The position numbers and the translations under genes are program-made. A stretch of 64,000 nt of DNA from Paenibacillus sp. Soil522 (GTDB taxonomy: Bacteria; Bacillota; Bacilli; Paenibacillales; Paenibacillaceae): NCBI RefSeq assembly GCF_001428245.1, contig NZ_LMRV01000032.1:41856-105855 (forward strand), in the 5' to 3' direction. This document shows, piece after piece, positions 25,458-34,221 of the stretch. The notes beneath the pieces are model-generated. The model saw only the letters and a list, made by a program, of their open reading frames with translations, had not been told where the DNA came from and did not search any database. The first letter of the stretch is position 1, and each line of letters starts with the position of its first letter.

Positions 25458-25480
25458 TTTTGGTGCATTGTATACAAAAA
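25458..25480. promoter_or_regulatory. GntR-type operator before the transporter gene
   Basis: TTTTGGTGCATTGTATACAAAA keeps the TTG centre and most of both arms of the perfect site at 22075. It lies about 75 bases upstream of the transporter start. Confidence 0.6.
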
Positions 25481-25684
25481 GTGTTAGTACGGCGTCATGA
25501 AATCTAACATCTACTTGCATTTGCGGAATGTGATAAAAATTATACAGTATCAGACATTATACCCTTTTCCAAATCATGATAATAGTTTTAATCGAGTTTA
25601 TCACCTCATTTCGTTAGTGACACCCTTATTATTCAATAACATTATGTAAGCGATTCCATAAAATGATTATAACTGCGGACAGGT

Positions 25685-26062
25685 TTATTGTATACTAAAT
25701 TTTGCGCAAACAGCCTGTATCATATATTTGCATCCTCTAAAGTTAAACCATTTCAAGTGGACGCCTATCTCCAAATTAACCGGTAACTTTTCTACATCAA
25801 CCTTATTATTATCTCGATAAATCACAGCAAACTGTACACCTTGATCATCTTTCGCTACAGTAATAAATGGCTTAGAAAAATAAGGGAATGGTTGAAGTTC
25901 CTTAAGCTCCATCTTTGTTAATTGTTCTTGATAACCTTCATGGATATAAAGTTTATTTCCAGCGGAAGGCTCTTTGCTATGATTTGGTTCATTGTTTGCT
26001 CCAAAGCCTGTCACAATGAAACATAGGACAACCACGGAAATTAGAATGAAATAATGTTTCAA
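25685..26062 (-). CDS. Secreted or lipoprotein-like hypothetical protein
   Basis: A 125-residue protein with a clear signal peptide (MKHYFILISVVVLCFIVTGFG, without a lipobox cysteine). A polar mature part follows, with LKELQPFPYFSKPFITV and VQFAVIYRDNNKVDVEKL in the middle. Two cysteines lie near the end. AGGAGG precedes the ATG. The end (FNFRGCKYMIQAVCAKFSIQ) looks unrelated to the rest, so the gene may be shortened. No family recognised. It is not obviously part of the catabolic cluster. Confidence 0.6.
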   Translation of the reverse strand: MKHYFILISVVVLCFIVTGFGANNEPNHSKEPSAGNKLYIHEGYQEQLTKMELKELQPFPYFSKPFITVAKDDQGVQFAVIYRDNNKVDVEKLPVNLEIGVHLKWFNFRGCKYMIQAVCAKFSIQ

Positions 26063-26354
26063 AAGTCTATTCCTCCTTTTAAAGTAATAGACGAAAAAAC
26101 TCCATAACTGTTGCTAAAAATTGCTGTTGGGGGATATAGTCTCCGCTTGATGGACTAACATGATAAGGAATTTGGAGAATGCGGGAGAAAAATTCAGAAT
26201 AGTCCAACTTCTTCTGGATACATCGCAAATAAACCATTTATAACGGTTTTGCCTTCTCTAAAAAGATAATGATATGATAGTTTTGACTCGTCTCACATCT
26301 CGTTACACCCATATGCGGGCTCCTCATTTTTTCAAAAACAGTGAAGGAGGAACA

Positions 26355-26543
26355 ATGATGAAGTGTAAACCTTGTGATGGAACCGGGAAGACAAAATGCA
26401 CCGACTGTAATGGTGAAGGATTGGGCTACGGACATGGAAAGTGTATGGCCTGTGATGGAAGCGGTTTAATTGAATGCACGCAGTGTGATACAACCGGCAA
26501 AGTTAGCCTGTTCCGATGGATGAATCTCAAAAAGGCCGAGTAA
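26355..26543 (+). CDS. Small DnaJ-type zinc-finger protein
   Basis: A 62-residue protein starting at the first of two ATG codons after GAAGGAGG, not at the earlier in-frame ATG at 26274, which has no ribosome site. Four CxxC knuckles (CKPCDGTGKTKC, CTDCNGEG, CMACDGSG, CTQCDTTG) match the cysteine-rich CxxCxGxG domain of DnaJ without any J-domain. It should bind two zinc ions and may help protein folding or redox tuning. It has its own terminator region and no operon partner. Confidence 0.8.
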   Translation: MMKCKPCDGTGKTKCTDCNGEGLGYGHGKCMACDGSGLIECTQCDTTGKVSLFRWMNLKKAE

Positions 26544-26571
26544 TCTCTATTATTCCCCTCTATAAAAAAAC

Positions 26572-26600
26572 AGCGAGCGTATGATTGACATACACTCGCT
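26572..26600. terminator. Terminator-like hairpin after the zinc-finger gene
   Basis: AGCGAGCGTATG at 26572-26583 mirrors CATACACTCGCT at 26589-26600 with one mismatch. Seven A residues before it give a U-run for minus-strand transcripts from the symporter side. Confidence 0.65.
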
Positions 26601-26615
26601 AAGACTATTGATTAG

Positions 26616-26645
26616 GCCCCGTTATTCGGGGCTTTTGTTGTTTTC
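26616..26645 (+). terminator. Short terminator hairpin between zinc-finger and symporter genes
   Basis: GCCCCG at 26616-26621 pairs with CGGGGC at 26627-26632 and is followed by TTTTGTTGTTTT. Confidence 0.7.
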
Positions 26646-26659
26646 CTTAGTCGGCATTA

Positions 26660-28195
26660 TCACACCAATTCCCGGATACCCGTGTTCGCTTTCACTAATA
26701 TCTCGTCAAACTTGGCATCGTCCCGCTTAGAGGAGCAGTAAGTTCCGATAAACGCCCCCAAGAACCCTAATGGAATCGATATGATCCCCGGATTGGTCAG
26801 GCTAATGAGCGGTGTGCCGACGAAGATCGCTTTGCCTGCGACCGGATCCCAAACGTTAGGACTGACCGCTACAAGAGCGAGAGCGCCGATTAAACCGATC
26901 AGCATGCCCGTAACCGCTCCGGTTGTGTTAAACCGTTTCCAGAATACCGTAAATACGAGAACGGGCAGGTTGGCGCTGGCGGCCACGGCAAAGGCAAGAG
27001 CCACAAGGAACGCGACATTCAGCTTCTGCGCAAACAGAGCAAGCAGGATGGAAATAACGGCAACGCCCACGGAAGCCAGCCGGGCTGCCCGTACCTGCTC
27101 CTTCTCCCGTACGTTCCCTTTCCGAATGATATGTCCATAGAAATCGTGAGCGAAGGCGGAGGCGGCGGAGAGCACAAGACCGGCGACAACAGCCAGAATC
27201 GTTGCGAACGCCACAGCCGACACAAAGGCGAACAAGAATTCTCCGCCAAGAGCTCTGGCAAGAAGAGGAGCAGCCATATTGCCCGCGGCGTTCGCTTTCA
27301 CAATCACGTCCTTGCCTACGAAAGCCGCCGCACCGAAGCCGAGAAATAGCGTCATGACGTAGAACAACCCGATGATCCATGTGGCGACGACAACGGATTT
27401 TCTTGCGGTAGGCGCGTCTTTAACGGTGAAGAAACGAATCAGAATATGCGGCAGGCCTGCCGTCCCCAGCACGAGAGCCAGGTTAAGAGAAAGAGTATCG
27501 AGTCCGTTCGCAAATTTGTTGCCCGGATTCAAGAACGCCTCCTTCAGGGGAGTTGCCGTCCGCATTTGGTCGAACATGTGCCCGATATTGAAATTGAATT
27601 TGGCGAAAACAATAAGCGAAATAATGAACGTACCGGCTATAAGCAGCACGCATTTGATGATTTGCACCCAACTCGTCGCCGTCATGCCGCCAAACACAAC
27701 GTAGACGGTCATAAGCACTCCGACGATTAGCACGGAGGCCGTGTAATCGAGGCCGGGGATAAGAAGCGAGATGAGCGCTCCGGCGCCGACCAGCTGGGCG
27801 ATCATGTAGAAGATGGAGATGACGATCGAATTGAGCGCTGCGACGCCGCGAATTTTTTTGTTATCGAAACGTGCCGCGATCATATCCGCCATCGTATACT
27901 TACCCAGATTCCGCAGCGGCTCCGCTACGAGATACAACACGACCAGATAGGCGACTAGGAACCCGATGCTGTAGAAAAATCCGTCAAAGCCGAACAAAGC
28001 GATCATTCCCGCAATCCCGAGGAAGGAAGCCGCTGACATGTAATCCCCGGCAATGGCAAGCCCATTCTGCCAGCCTGTCAATCCCCCGCCGGCGGTGTAA
28101 AATTCGTTCGCTGTTTTTGTTTTTTTTGCTGCATAATAGGTAATGACAAGCGTGCCCAGCACGATAATGAGAAACAGAAGAAAAGCCGTGTTCAT
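26660..28195 (-). CDS. Cation/acetate symporter-like (SSS family, ActP type)
   Basis: A 511-residue sodium:solute symporter with about 13 membrane segments. The N-terminus (NEFYTAGGGLTGWQNGLAIA, then GDYMSAASFLGIAG) is the ActP signature, as is GTAGLPHILIRFFTV. It imports acetate or another short monocarboxylate such as pyruvate with a cation. It lies 3 bases after a DUF485 partner gene, the standard yjcH-actP pairing. Downstream of the pair's promoter and just upstream of it lies a LytS/LytR-type system that probably controls it. Confidence 0.92.
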   Translation of the reverse strand: MNTAFLLFLIIVLGTLVITYYAAKKTKTANEFYTAGGGLTGWQNGLAIAGDYMSAASFLGIAGMIALFGFDGFFYSIGFLVAYLVVLYLVAEPLRNLGKYTMADMIAARFDNKKIRGVAALNSIVISIFYMIAQLVGAGALISLLIPGLDYTASVLIVGVLMTVYVVFGGMTATSWVQIIKCVLLIAGTFIISLIVFAKFNFNIGHMFDQMRTATPLKEAFLNPGNKFANGLDTLSLNLALVLGTAGLPHILIRFFTVKDAPTARKSVVVATWIIGLFYVMTLFLGFGAAAFVGKDVIVKANAAGNMAAPLLARALGGEFLFAFVSAVAFATILAVVAGLVLSAASAFAHDFYGHIIRKGNVREKEQVRAARLASVGVAVISILLALFAQKLNVAFLVALAFAVAASANLPVLVFTVFWKRFNTTGAVTGMLIGLIGALALVAVSPNVWDPVAGKAIFVGTPLISLTNPGIISIPLGFLGAFIGTYCSSKRDDAKFDEILVKANTGIRELV

Positions 28196-28198
28196 AGG

Positions 28199-28522
28199 TC
28201 AACCCGCCTTTCTTTCGGCGGCTTGCACCTGATCTTTGATCTCTTCGCAAAGCGCGTCGAAAGTTACGGATTTCCTGGAATAGAGAGAGCATAAAACCCA
28301 TGTCATAATAAACTGGGTGAACGCAAAGATCCACGCCCAGGAAATCGAGCCGACAGCCCTATTATTCAAGACCTCGGAGAATGACGTCAGGACCGGAAGA
28401 GTAAAGTAAAACGCCAGGAAGAACAGGGTCATCGGAATGATAAAACGTTTCTTCTTCGCCATCAGCTTGCGGAAAAGCTCCGAACGGACAATATCGCTGT
28501 ACGTTAACTGGTTCTTTCTCAA
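28199..28522 (-). CDS. DUF485 (YjcH-type) membrane partner of the symporter
   Basis: A 107-residue protein with two membrane segments (about 29-47 and 60-82) and soluble ends, the standard DUF485 layout. The ATG at 28537 has no ribosome site, while GGAGGG lies 6-7 bases before a TTG at 28522, so TTG is the better start. DUF485 proteins always accompany ActP-type symporters and are thought to assist or tune them. Confidence 0.88.
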   Translation of the reverse strand: MRKNQLTYSDIVRSELFRKLMAKKKRFIIPMTLFFLAFYFTLPVLTSFSEVLNNRAVGSISWAWIFAFTQFIMTWVLCSLYSRKSVTFDALCEEIKDQVQAAERKAG

Positions 28523-28578
28523 CGCGATTCCCTCCATTTGATGAATTGCGCCGATAAACGGTTTCGGTATAAACCACG

Positions 28579-28594
28579 TTGTAAGCGCTTCACA
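28579..28594 (-). promoter_or_regulatory. Possible cre/operator next to the -10 box of the symporter operon
   Basis: TGTGAAGCGCTTACAA on the minus strand has a perfect right half of the Bacillus cre consensus (CGCTTACA) and a shifted left half. It is nearly palindromic. A TATAAT on the minus strand at 28596-28601 directly precedes it, so a bound protein would sit over the transcription start. Confidence 0.35.
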
Positions 28595-28696
28595 TATTAT
28601 AGTTTATATATTCCGCCATTGAACGATTTCGGTGCGAAACGTCGGAAATCGCTCCTTACATACCCAAATACCGTCCTGAACGTACACCAATAACGA

Positions 28697-29449
28697 TTAA
28701 TGCCCCTGCAGCAGCCGGATCATTTCCTTGGACGCTACACGGGAAACCGGTATTCGAGTCCGATTCGGATCTCTTAAAATAGCATTGTAGGCGCCGTTAA
28801 ACCAAGGCTCAATCTCATAGATATAATCCAGATTGACCAGATAGCTCCGATGAGGACGGAAGAACGAAGGCCCAAGCCTCTCCTCGAGCTCTTGCAGCGT
28901 CTGTTTCGCCGCATAAGACCGGCCGTCCGCCATATGAATGCGGGTTACCTTATCCTCTTTAACCGCATAGAGGAACAGCTCCGCCTCCAGCACGACCATA
29001 CGGGCGCCGTCATCCACAAGAAGCTTGCCGCTCTTGAAGAGGGGGCCCAGCGGCGCTTTCGTCCTCACATCGATTCCGGCTTCAGTCTTTCTCCCGCGGA
29101 TGCGCTCCAGTGTCCTCCTAAGCCGCTCTTCATCGTAAGGTTTAAGCAGATAATCCACCGCTTCCAATTGAAAAGCCTCAAGCGCATACTGATCGTAGGC
29201 AGTCGTAAAGACCAGGAAAGGCCGGAGATCCATCTCAACCAGCCGATGAGCCGCCTGAATACCGTCCATCTCAGGCATTTCGATATCAAGAAAGACAACT
29301 TCAGGCTTATGCTTTTGCGCCAACTCCAATACTTCTACCCCGCTGGCGGCCGACGGTACCAGCTCAACGTCCGGATCCTTCGACAGCAGATAGATGAGCT
29401 CCTCCCTTGCCAGCCGTTCATCCTCCGCAATCATGATTCGAAGCTTCAT
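28697..29449 (-). CDS. LytTR-family response regulator
   Basis: A 250-residue regulator with a receiver domain (acidic pair in IAEDERLA, phospho-acceptor D55 in VVFLDIEMPEMDG) and a C-terminal LytTR DNA-binding domain (about 145-245, KVTRIHMADGRSYAAKQTL and SFFRPHRSYLVNLD). Its start overlaps the stop of the kinase gene (ATGA). Regulators of this type bind direct repeats before transport genes for pyruvate or murein-hydrolase control. Here the obvious target is the symporter operon 175 bases downstream. Confidence 0.93.
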   Translation of the reverse strand: MKLRIMIAEDERLAREELIYLLSKDPDVELVPSAASGVEVLELAQKHKPEVVFLDIEMPEMDGIQAAHRLVEMDLRPFLVFTTAYDQYALEAFQLEAVDYLLKPYDEERLRRTLERIRGRKTEAGIDVRTKAPLGPLFKSGKLLVDDGARMVVLEAELFLYAVKEDKVTRIHMADGRSYAAKQTLQELEERLGPSFFRPHRSYLVNLDYIYEIEPWFNGAYNAILRDPNRTRIPVSRVASKEMIRLLQGH

Positions 29450-31203
29450 TGACTTCTCCCCTCCATTCCCCGTTCCCCGTAAGGGACAACAAACGTTACC
29501 CGCGCCCCGCTCTCGTTACGGTTCCCATACGTAAGCGATGCTTCCGGGCCAAGTAAACTGATCAAACGCTGATTGACATTGTGCACGCCTAGGCCGGTGC
29601 TCCCGCTTCCGCTCATCGGGACCGTGCCCAGCTTGTCCAGGAGGCCGCCCGGAATTCCCACACCGTTGTCCTCTACGATGATCCGCACCGCATCCCCTTC
29701 CCGCTTTAATTCGATTCGAACCCATCCCCCGTTCGTTTTTTTCTTAAGCCCGTGCTGGATGCTGTTCTCAACAAGGGGCTGCAGCGTCGATGGCGGGATC
29801 AGAACCATCTCAAGATTCGGCTCCGAAACGCATTCCACCTTCAATTGATCGGCGAACCGAATCCGTATGATCTCCAAATAGGTGTTCAAATGCTCCATCT
29901 CCCGATAAAGGGGAACAAGCGGCGACTGGGTCATCGTCAAGTTCATCCGCATGAAATGCCCCAGCTGTACCGTCATATGGCGCGCATGGTCCGGATCGAT
30001 CCGGATTAAGGTCACAATGGAATTTAACGTGTTAAACAGAAAATGCGGATTAATCTGCGCTTGCAGTACCCGGAGCTCCGCATCCTTCATCAGCGCTTCC
30101 AGCTTCTCGCCCATAGCGCTCGTTAACTGGCTGGAGATCAGCTTTCTCAAACCGTATGCAAATTCAACCTCCACCTTGCGGATCTGTTTGGGACTGTGAA
30201 AAAAAAGCTTGATTAAACCCGCCGTCCGGCCCGATTGGTCGAACGGTACGATGATGGCTGCTCCCAAATCGGAATGATGAGGCTGAATCTGTTCCCGGTT
30301 AGCGGCAATCTGAATCGTACCGGTACGAATCGCCTTTCTCGATAATTCCGTCACAATGGGCTCCCCGGGGACATGCCGTGAAGTGCCGATGCCGGCATGC
30401 GCAAGAATCCGTTCCGTGTCCGTTACGCCCACGGCGTCGGCCTGTAATTCCCGCAGCAGAATGGCTGCCGTCTCCCGTGCCGTCTCATAGGTTAGTCCCT
30501 GCTTGAGGTGAGGAAGCACCATTTCGGTAATGGTAAACGCCCTTTGGGTTTCGAGCGCCGCTGCCCGCTCCTCTTCTTTGAGAGCAACCTGAATCATCGC
30601 GACGAATATAGCGATACCGATGCTGTTCGTAATGACCATTGGAACACCCACCCGATTAACGAGCTCGATAGCCGTCTCCGAGGAGGTCGTGACAATCAAT
30701 AGGACTCCCATCTGAAGGATAGGGGCAAATACCCCGATGAACATCGCTTTGATCGGGGCGATAATTCGCTCTTCATAGAAAAAACGAGCGACAAATCCCG
30801 CCAGAAGGCCGATGAGCGGAGAAGAAAAGGCATAGGAGACGCCGGCAAGTCCCCCCAAAGCATAAGCATGCAGGCCTGTCAGCAATCCCGCTCCGGCACC
30901 GACATAAACGCCTCCGAGCAATCCGGCCATTACAATGCCGATGAGCGCGGAATGAGCCATAATCTCATTAGGGGCAAGTGAGGTTACCCAGAACGCGGAA
31001 CCCGTCTCCTCCGGACTCACAGCGACGCCCGCGTACGTCCCTACAATACCGATCAGGCCGAACAATACGGCAAAAGCGATTCCCGTTCGAAGATTGATAT
31101 CCCGGTCCAATATATTTCGGAACAGCGGGATGCGGGTCAGTATAAACATAAGGATCAAGAGCATCCCCATTCGCTCGAACAAGACAAGCGTGAGCTGTTC
31201 CAT
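29446..31203 (-). CDS. LytS-type sensor kinase (5TM-LYT, GAF, HisK)
   Basis: About 585 residues. Six hydrophobic segments of the 5TM-5TMR_LYT sensor occupy about 1-185, a GAF-like domain about 215-345, and an internal His_kinase domain follows with the phospho-acceptor in QAQINPHFLFNTLNSIVTL. The ATPase has ENSIQHGLKKK and VEDNGVGIPGG. GGAGGGG six bases before the ATG at 31203 selects that start over 31221. Relatives of this kinase (LytS, BtsS, YpdA) sense membrane potential or extracellular pyruvate. Linkage to an ActP-type symporter suggests monocarboxylate sensing. Confidence 0.93.
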   Translation of the reverse strand: MEQLTLVLFERMGMLLILMFILTRIPLFRNILDRDINLRTGIAFAVLFGLIGIVGTYAGVAVSPEETGSAFWVTSLAPNEIMAHSALIGIVMAGLLGGVYVGAGAGLLTGLHAYALGGLAGVSYAFSSPLIGLLAGFVARFFYEERIIAPIKAMFIGVFAPILQMGVLLIVTTSSETAIELVNRVGVPMVITNSIGIAIFVAMIQVALKEEERAAALETQRAFTITEMVLPHLKQGLTYETARETAAILLRELQADAVGVTDTERILAHAGIGTSRHVPGEPIVTELSRKAIRTGTIQIAANREQIQPHHSDLGAAIIVPFDQSGRTAGLIKLFFHSPKQIRKVEVEFAYGLRKLISSQLTSAMGEKLEALMKDAELRVLQAQINPHFLFNTLNSIVTLIRIDPDHARHMTVQLGHFMRMNLTMTQSPLVPLYREMEHLNTYLEIIRIRFADQLKVECVSEPNLEMVLIPPSTLQPLVENSIQHGLKKKTNGGWVRIELKREGDAVRIIVEDNGVGIPGGLLDKLGTVPMSGSGSTGLGVHNVNQRLISLLGPEASLTYGNRNESGARVTFVVPYGERGMEGRSQ

Positions 31204-31300
31204 AAGCACCCCTCCCGCCAATTAAAAGCCCGTTCATATAAAGCGGAAACAATTTACCATTTTAGGATAAATGGTTATTGTTGTTGGTGCAATCTAATTT

Positions 31301-31621
31301 CTACATCTGTTCATCCAGCCAATCCAATTCATTTAGTTCACTGTCCATCCGTTCGCCATTCCAATTCATCTTTTGAGCAACCGGGCTGCTTCTTTTCTGG
31401 TTTGCAGCTGGACTTCGATATCCGGAGCCTCTTTTGATAGTATGACTGGTTGATTTACGATTCTCGGCACCATTTATTTTTAGATTCGGGACCGGGCTTC
31501 TATCTCGTTTTATTATTCCGTCTCTTTGGCGGTGACGGCTGCGGTCCCGATTGAAGCTCGGTTTGCCATCATTCGACAAATAATTGTTAGTATAATACGG
31601 GGCTGACTTCCTTATTAGCAT
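31301..31621 (-). CDS. Basic, low-complexity hypothetical protein
   Basis: About 106 residues from the ATG at 31621 (AAGGGTGG about 12 bases upstream; a GTG at 31636 also fits). The protein is rich in Arg, Lys, Asn and Ser (SFNRDRSRHRQRDGIIKRDR), with a short acidic end (SELNELDWLDEQ). Such composition is common in spore-coat or nucleic-acid-binding proteins, but no family is recognised. It could be a chance frame. Confidence 0.4.
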   Translation of the reverse strand: MLIRKSAPYYTNNYLSNDGKPSFNRDRSRHRQRDGIIKRDRSPVPNLKINGAENRKSTSHTIKRGSGYRSPAANQKRSSPVAQKMNWNGERMDSELNELDWLDEQM

Positions 31622-31695
31622 GCTGCAACACACCACCCTTACAAAAAATGGAATGCTTCAGCATATTCAAAAATTAAGTTAAATCTACCGACAAC

Positions 31696-31722
31696 TAATA
31701 AAATGTATTTATACCTACGGGC
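31696..31722 (+). repeat. 27-base repeat, left copy
   Basis: This stretch, beginning TAATAAAATGTAT, matches 63247-63273 in the same orientation at 25 of 27 positions. The two copies bracket the defence island and the surface-protein genes. They might be a recombination scar, an attachment remnant or a shared promoter element. Confidence 0.5.
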
Positions 31723-31794
31723 CAGACTCAGCACACAATGAGCGGATGTGATGTAACAGGTAACAGATTCGGATTAAGATTCTAACTTCCCGCT

Positions 31795-34221
31795 TCAATC
31801 GTTTTGCGTTGAAGATATACGCCCAATCCCTAAAACCCCACTAGCAAGATCCACCTGACTATGATCAAGCTCAATCTTCACAGGCCCTAGTCGCCGCTGC
31901 TCGCGCCACTCTCGCAGATCCTCTTCCGTCTCCAGCTTCAGCTCCGCAATCTCAAGCGCACGGTCGAACACATACTTCGAGGTGTACAGCAGCGTATAAA
32001 TCCCCCGTCCCCCAGGAACGATTGGCGTCTTCCGCTTCATCCACTCACCGACAATAAACTTCACGTACAGCTTTTCCTCTGTGCCAGGCCTTGCCGGTCG
32101 TTCAATAATCTCTTTGCGCCGCACGACCTTCCAGTCCACGATCTTGCCATACCAGTGAATGCCTATTTCTCCACGCGGCTCAAACTTCTTCATCGACTGA
32201 TACAGCGCCACGTATTCCAGCTGAGTGAGCAGCTTGTGATCGGAAATATTTTCGAGCGGCACATGATAAAACTTAAACTGAAGCGCATCATCAAGCTGCT
32301 GCACTTCTCGTAGCGAGCCTACCAGAACATTTTTGCCGATAAGCTTATTTTCATAATAATGCTTCGTTCCCCGTGGACGGGTCGAGCGCTCATAGGCTTT
32401 CTCAGGACTGTCCATAATGATCTCATCTAAGAAAGCTTCCATCAACTTCGTAGATTCCGGCAAGAACGGTAGAGCACCCACATTGATCAGCTCAATACTC
32501 TTGTAAAATTTATGCTCGCGATACCGCTCCTCGTCATGATAAGGAAACAGCACATATGCCCCGAACATGCTGCGCTCCAGCTCTCTCCCGCTTCCCTCTG
32601 CGTACACAATAGCGTCACGGTAACGATGCATCGTGTTAATATCCGACTCCTCCGGTCCCGGAAGCTTGTAATCCCTTCGATAAGGGGTGCCCTCATACGC
32701 TGGATTGAGCCGATATTTCGCATCAAAAATATACTTATATTCCGCATCGGAATCATTTTTCTTCAACGTCAATACATTGTCAGGCTTCTGAGAAACTGTC
32801 GGCGTATGCTCGCCACTCGGCAAGGTATTGTAGTAAAGCGTAAAAACTTCGCCGTTCTTCTGATTACGGTAGACCATCTTCGCCTTCTGCGTTTTGTCCA
32901 GCGTAACAAACACACCGGTGCGGTTCGCCTTAATAATATCCTGCTTCAGCAGCTCATACTTACGGCTCAGCAAGTCATGAATTTTGAGAAAGCACCAGTA
33001 CTCATATAGCAGCGCCAAGTCCTTCATCGATAATCGGAAAAGATCGCTCTGAATAGACAAGCCCTTCATCAGCATCAGATAGTTCCGATACACTTCTCGG
33101 TAACCTGGCGCCATCTGAAGCACAAGAGATACGGACAGCTGCCTCATTTCCTTAACGTTCAAAAAGTCCAGCTTCAGCAGCCTTTGCAGCTGCGATTGCA
33201 TGTCGTTCAACTTCCGCGCCAGCAGCGGGTCCTGAAGGCGTCCCTTTTCCGTTAGGCGCGCCTTCAAGTCCTTGAGTTTCTTAGCTATACGGAGCAGAAC
33301 CCAACGAATAAAACGATTCTCGTTCGTATCGTAATCCACATGCCGCTTCGTCTCAATCGCATGGCTCGGGTAATAGTGTTGACCATTCATTGGAATAAAA
33401 CCAAGCTTATCATCCTGTACGAGCAGCTGCGGACGCTTAGTCAGATAGGCAATGCTCTCCTTGCCCGTCTTCTTCAAGCATCCTGCTTCTACAAATCGGT
33501 TCTCCACCAGATGCTTGAAGTGAGGCGAGCTATTGATCCGCTCCACCGCCTGCACGAGCTGAACGAATACATGCTGAAGGATCGTGAAGAACTCGGTCAG
33601 ACTCTGATGGCGTGTTTCCTTGAGGCCCGTCAAATTGTACGTTTTGCGCAGAAAGTCAAATGACAGGTTATAAATCTGTTGGTTCACGTCAATCAAAATC
33701 ATTTGGTAATCGTTTTTGTAATCCATTTTGGCAGGAAATATTTCGAGCTGTAGCTGCAAAATAGCTTGTCCGTTCAAACGCAGCTCCAGGTCCGTCAGCC
33801 CAACCTCATTCTGAAAGTTCAGAATGCCGGATAATATCCTACTACCCAGCGGCTTCACTGCTTGCCTCAAATAAACATTTTCATGGTAAAAGGTAATCGG
33901 AATGTCCTGCTTTTTCTCAATAACAATCTCGTAAGCCTGCGTCTCATAAAAGAGTGGAAAGCTCGGTGTACCCGACTGCCACTCTAATAGCTCCTTAGTC
34001 TCTGGATGAAATATATAAATTCTCTCTATTGTAAGAGCAGTCGAGGGTACAGATACTTGCAGTTGTGCCTCAATTAGCTGATTGTCATCCGTTCGATGCA
34101 GGTGCAAGGTGTCCACCGTAGGATGGAATGGCTTTCCCTGTATGTACAGATTAAAAAGGTTAGTCTCGATTCGAAGCAGCTCGACATTCTGATTAAGAGA
34201 GCCAATAGGAGGTGAAGCCAT
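31795..34221 (-). CDS. DUF2357 nuclease-like partner of McrB (McrC-like)
   Basis: An 808-residue protein of the DUF2357 type. The C-terminal half has a PD-(D/E)xK-like nuclease core: YKYIFDAKYRL supplies D and K, and INTMHRYRDAIVYAE the following helix. The N-terminal half looks like a scaffold that recognises the AAA partner. It overlaps the McrB-type gene by 29 bases, so both are made together. The pair fits the McrBC-like type IV restriction plan, where the motor recruits the nuclease to modified invading DNA. It is less AT-rich than the DISARM genes and may have arrived separately. Confidence 0.85.
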   Translation of the reverse strand: MASPPIGSLNQNVELLRIETNLFNLYIQGKPFHPTVDTLHLHRTDDNQLIEAQLQVSVPSTALTIERIYIFHPETKELLEWQSGTPSFPLFYETQAYEIVIEKKQDIPITFYHENVYLRQAVKPLGSRILSGILNFQNEVGLTDLELRLNGQAILQLQLEIFPAKMDYKNDYQMILIDVNQQIYNLSFDFLRKTYNLTGLKETRHQSLTEFFTILQHVFVQLVQAVERINSSPHFKHLVENRFVEAGCLKKTGKESIAYLTKRPQLLVQDDKLGFIPMNGQHYYPSHAIETKRHVDYDTNENRFIRWVLLRIAKKLKDLKARLTEKGRLQDPLLARKLNDMQSQLQRLLKLDFLNVKEMRQLSVSLVLQMAPGYREVYRNYLMLMKGLSIQSDLFRLSMKDLALLYEYWCFLKIHDLLSRKYELLKQDIIKANRTGVFVTLDKTQKAKMVYRNQKNGEVFTLYYNTLPSGEHTPTVSQKPDNVLTLKKNDSDAEYKYIFDAKYRLNPAYEGTPYRRDYKLPGPEESDINTMHRYRDAIVYAEGSGRELERSMFGAYVLFPYHDEERYREHKFYKSIELINVGALPFLPESTKLMEAFLDEIIMDSPEKAYERSTRPRGTKHYYENKLIGKNVLVGSLREVQQLDDALQFKFYHVPLENISDHKLLTQLEYVALYQSMKKFEPRGEIGIHWYGKIVDWKVVRRKEIIERPARPGTEEKLYVKFIVGEWMKRKTPIVPGGRGIYTLLYTSKYVFDRALEIAELKLETEEDLREWREQRRLGPVKIELDHSQVDLASGVLGIGRISSTQND

